A model generated the notes under the pieces. That model made no database searches, was not told the DNA's origin, and saw only the letters and a program-made list of their open reading frames with translations. A program made the position numbers and the translations under genes. From Aeromonas australiensis (GTDB taxonomy: Bacteria; Pseudomonadota; Gammaproteobacteria; Enterobacterales; Aeromonadaceae), in the NCBI RefSeq assembly GCF_000819725.1, contig NZ_CDDH01000069.1, positions 62,001-126,000 on the forward strand: a stretch of DNA of 64,000 bases. The letters are read 5' to 3'. Positions 62,429-64,000 of the stretch are shown here, piece after piece. How positions within the stretch are numbered: the first letter of the stretch is position 1; each line of letters opens with the position of its first letter.

Positions 62429-64000
62429 ATGACACGAGCACACACCCTGGGCTTCCCCCGTATCGGCGCCAAGCGCGAGCTGAAATTTGCCCTCGAATCC
62501 TACTGGCGTGGCGAGACCACTCAGGCCGAACTCGTTGCCGTGGGCAAGACGCTGCGTGAGCGCCACTGGCAGGCCCAGCACGGCGCCGGGGTCAATCTGC
62601 TGCCGGTGGGCGACTTTGCCTGGTACGATCAGGTGCTCGGCACCAGCCTGCTGGTGGATGCGGTGCCTGCCCGTCACCGTCATGGCGAGACCGATCTCGA
62701 TACCCTGTTCCGGGTGGCCCGCGGCCGTGCGCCGACCGGCCCGGCGGCGGCGGCGGCCGAGATGACCAAATGGTTCAACACCAACTATCACTATCTGGTG
62801 CCGGAATTCAGCCGTGATCAGCGCTTCAAGCTGGGCTGGAGCCAGCTGTTTGACGAGGTGGAAGAGGCCAAAGCGCTGGGGCTGCCGGTCAAGGCGGTGC
62901 TGCTGGGACCGGTCTCTTATCTGTGGCTCGGCAAGGAGAAAGAGAGCGGCTTCTCTCGCCTTGAACTGCTCGATCGCCTGCTGATTGTCTATCAGGAGAT
63001 CCTGGCCAAGTTGGCCGCCCAAGGGGTGGAGTGGGTCCAAATCGACGAGCCGGCGCTGACGCTGGATTTGCCGGACGAGTGGCGACTGGCCTACCTCACC
63101 GCTTACGAGCGCCTGAGCGGTCCCTGCAAGCTGCTGCTCACCACCTATTTCGGTTCGGTGGATCATCAGCGCGATATCATCACTAGCCTGAAGGTGGATG
63201 GCCTGCATCTGGATCTGGTGGCCGCCCCCGAGCAGCTGGAGACCCTGGTGCCGCATCTGCCCGCCCAGTGGGTCATCTCCGCCGGGGTGATCAACGGCCG
63301 CAACGTCTGGCGTGCCAATCTGGCCAAGCTGGCGCCGACTCTGAAGGCACTGAAAGCCAAACTCGGCGAGCGGCTCTGGGTGGCCTCCTCCTGCTCGTTG
63401 CTGCATAGCCCGGTGGATTTGACCCTGGAGCACGAGCTGGATCCCCAGACCCGTAGCTGGTTCGCCTTCGCCCTGCAAAAGTGCTACGAGCTGGGTCTGC
63501 TGGCCGACCATCTCAATGGCGGGCAGCTCGACAAGATCACCGCCTACAGCCAGCCCATCGTGGATCGGGAGTCTGATAGCCGGGTGCACAAGAAAGCGGT
63601 GCAGTCACGGCTCGCCAGCCTCACCAACAGCGATTTCGATCGCCACAGCCCCTACCCGGTGCGGGCCGAGGCGCAGCGCTCGGATCTCAAGCTGCCGCTG
63701 CTGCCCACCACCACCATCGGCTCCTTCCCGCAGACCTCTGAAATCCGGGTATTGCGCCAGGATTGGCGTGCCGGGCGCATCGACGACCAGGCCTATAAGG
63801 CGGGCATGCAGGCCCAGATCAAGGATGCGATTGAGCGCCAGGAGGCCATCGGGCTCGACGTGCTGGTGCACGGTGAAGCGGAGCGCAACGACATGGTGGA
63901 GTATTTCGGGGAGCTGCTGGACGGCTTTGCCATCACTCGCTTTGGCTGGGTACAGAGTTATGGCTCCCGCTGCGTCAAACCGCCGGTGATCACCCGTGAC
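62429..64000 (+). CDS. metE: Cobalamin-independent methionine synthase (partial)
   Basis: MetE transfers the methyl group of methyl-tetrahydropteroyl-triglutamate to homocysteine. The window holds 524 codons of roughly 755; the gene runs off the end. The start [20 protein letters not shown] sequence and [34 protein letters not shown] and [14 protein letters not shown] match the N-terminal half. [10 protein letters not shown] begins the catalytic C-terminal half; the zinc ligands lie beyond the window. AAGGAA lies upstream of the ATG. Confidence 0.97.
   Translation, partial: MTRAHTLGFPRIGAKRELKFALESYWRGETTQAELVAVGKTLRERHWQAQHGAGVNLLPVGDFAWYDQVLGTSLLVDAVPARHRHGETDLDTLFRVARGRAPTGPAAAAAEMTKWFNTNYHYLVPEFSRDQRFKLGWSQLFDEVEEAKALGLPVKAVLLGPVSYLWLGKEKESGFSRLELLDRLLIVYQEILAKLAAQGVEWVQIDEPALTLDLPDEWRLAYLTAYERLSGPCKLLLTTYFGSVDHQRDIITSLKVDGLHLDLVAAPEQLETLVPHLPAQWVISAGVINGRNVWRANLAKLAPTLKALKAKLGERLWVASSCSLLHSPVDLTLEHELDPQTRSWFAFALQKCYELGLLADHLNGGQLDKITAYSQPIVDRESDSRVHKKAVQSRLASLTNSDFDRHSPYPVRAEAQRSDLKLPLLPTTTIGSFPQTSEIRVLRQDWRAGRIDDQAYKAGMQAQIKDAIERQEAIGLDVLVHGEAERNDMVEYFGELLDGFAITRFGWVQSYGSRCVKPPVITRD

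Overview
The window is about 64 kb of high-GC gammaproteobacterial chromosome. Gene content and order fit Aeromonas best: lysC with a lysine riboswitch, sapABCDF next to pspF/pspABC-ycjXF, phhAB-tyrR, recR-htpG, yfiRN(dgcN)B, metR/metE, an lldPEFG-dld lactate cluster and several proteins known from the Vibrio/Aeromonas/Shewanella group. The genus is an inference from gene content and codon style; no rRNA or other definitive marker is present.

Layout. 0.2-7 kb: a kinase-fold protein, lysC under a lysine riboswitch, argA under ArgR boxes, msrA, and a small set of minus-strand genes. 7-16.2 kb: an alpha/beta hydrolase, a LysR regulator and a complete lactate-use operon (permease, LldEFG L-lactate dehydrogenase, FAD/Fe-S D-lactate dehydrogenase). 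16.2-19.2 kb: an accessory islet. It holds a broken second copy of the hydrolase, a possible insertion-sequence end, a low-GC type VI PAAR effector/immunity pair and about 700 bp of non-coding DNA. 19.2-23.7 kb: an ABC exporter with an AttH-like lipocalin partner. 23.9-32.6 kb: a DUF4357 protein, nhaD, bcr, a large membrane protein, yqhA, two tRNA-Asn genes, dauA and tRNA-Ser. 32.8-36.5 kb: a DUF2982-like gene, recR and htpG behind a sigma-32-type promoter. 36.5-47.3 kb: the sap peptide transporter, then the psp envelope-stress regulon driven by PspF/sigma-54. 47.4-50.8 kb: phenylalanine hydroxylation (phhA, phhB) and its likely regulator tyrR, with a tandem array of phhB 3' ends between them. 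50.9-56.7 kb: a YfiRNB cyclic-di-GMP module, an ATP-NAD kinase-like protein, yfcL and an acyl-CoA synthetase. 56.8-64 kb: a PLP lyase with a 2-oxoglutarate oxygenase, an NAD(P)-binding oxidoreductase with a divergent LysR gene, and metR/metE (metE runs off the end).

Most of the window is ordinary core genome. The unusual parts are the PAAR effector/immunity islet and its flanking relics, the phhB 3'-cassette array whose copies differ almost only at synonymous positions, and two short bridge ORFs that join operon genes by stop/start overlaps at both ends. A sigma-32 promoter overlapping a long hairpin upstream of htpG, and a possible small RNA downstream of msrA, are also worth a look.
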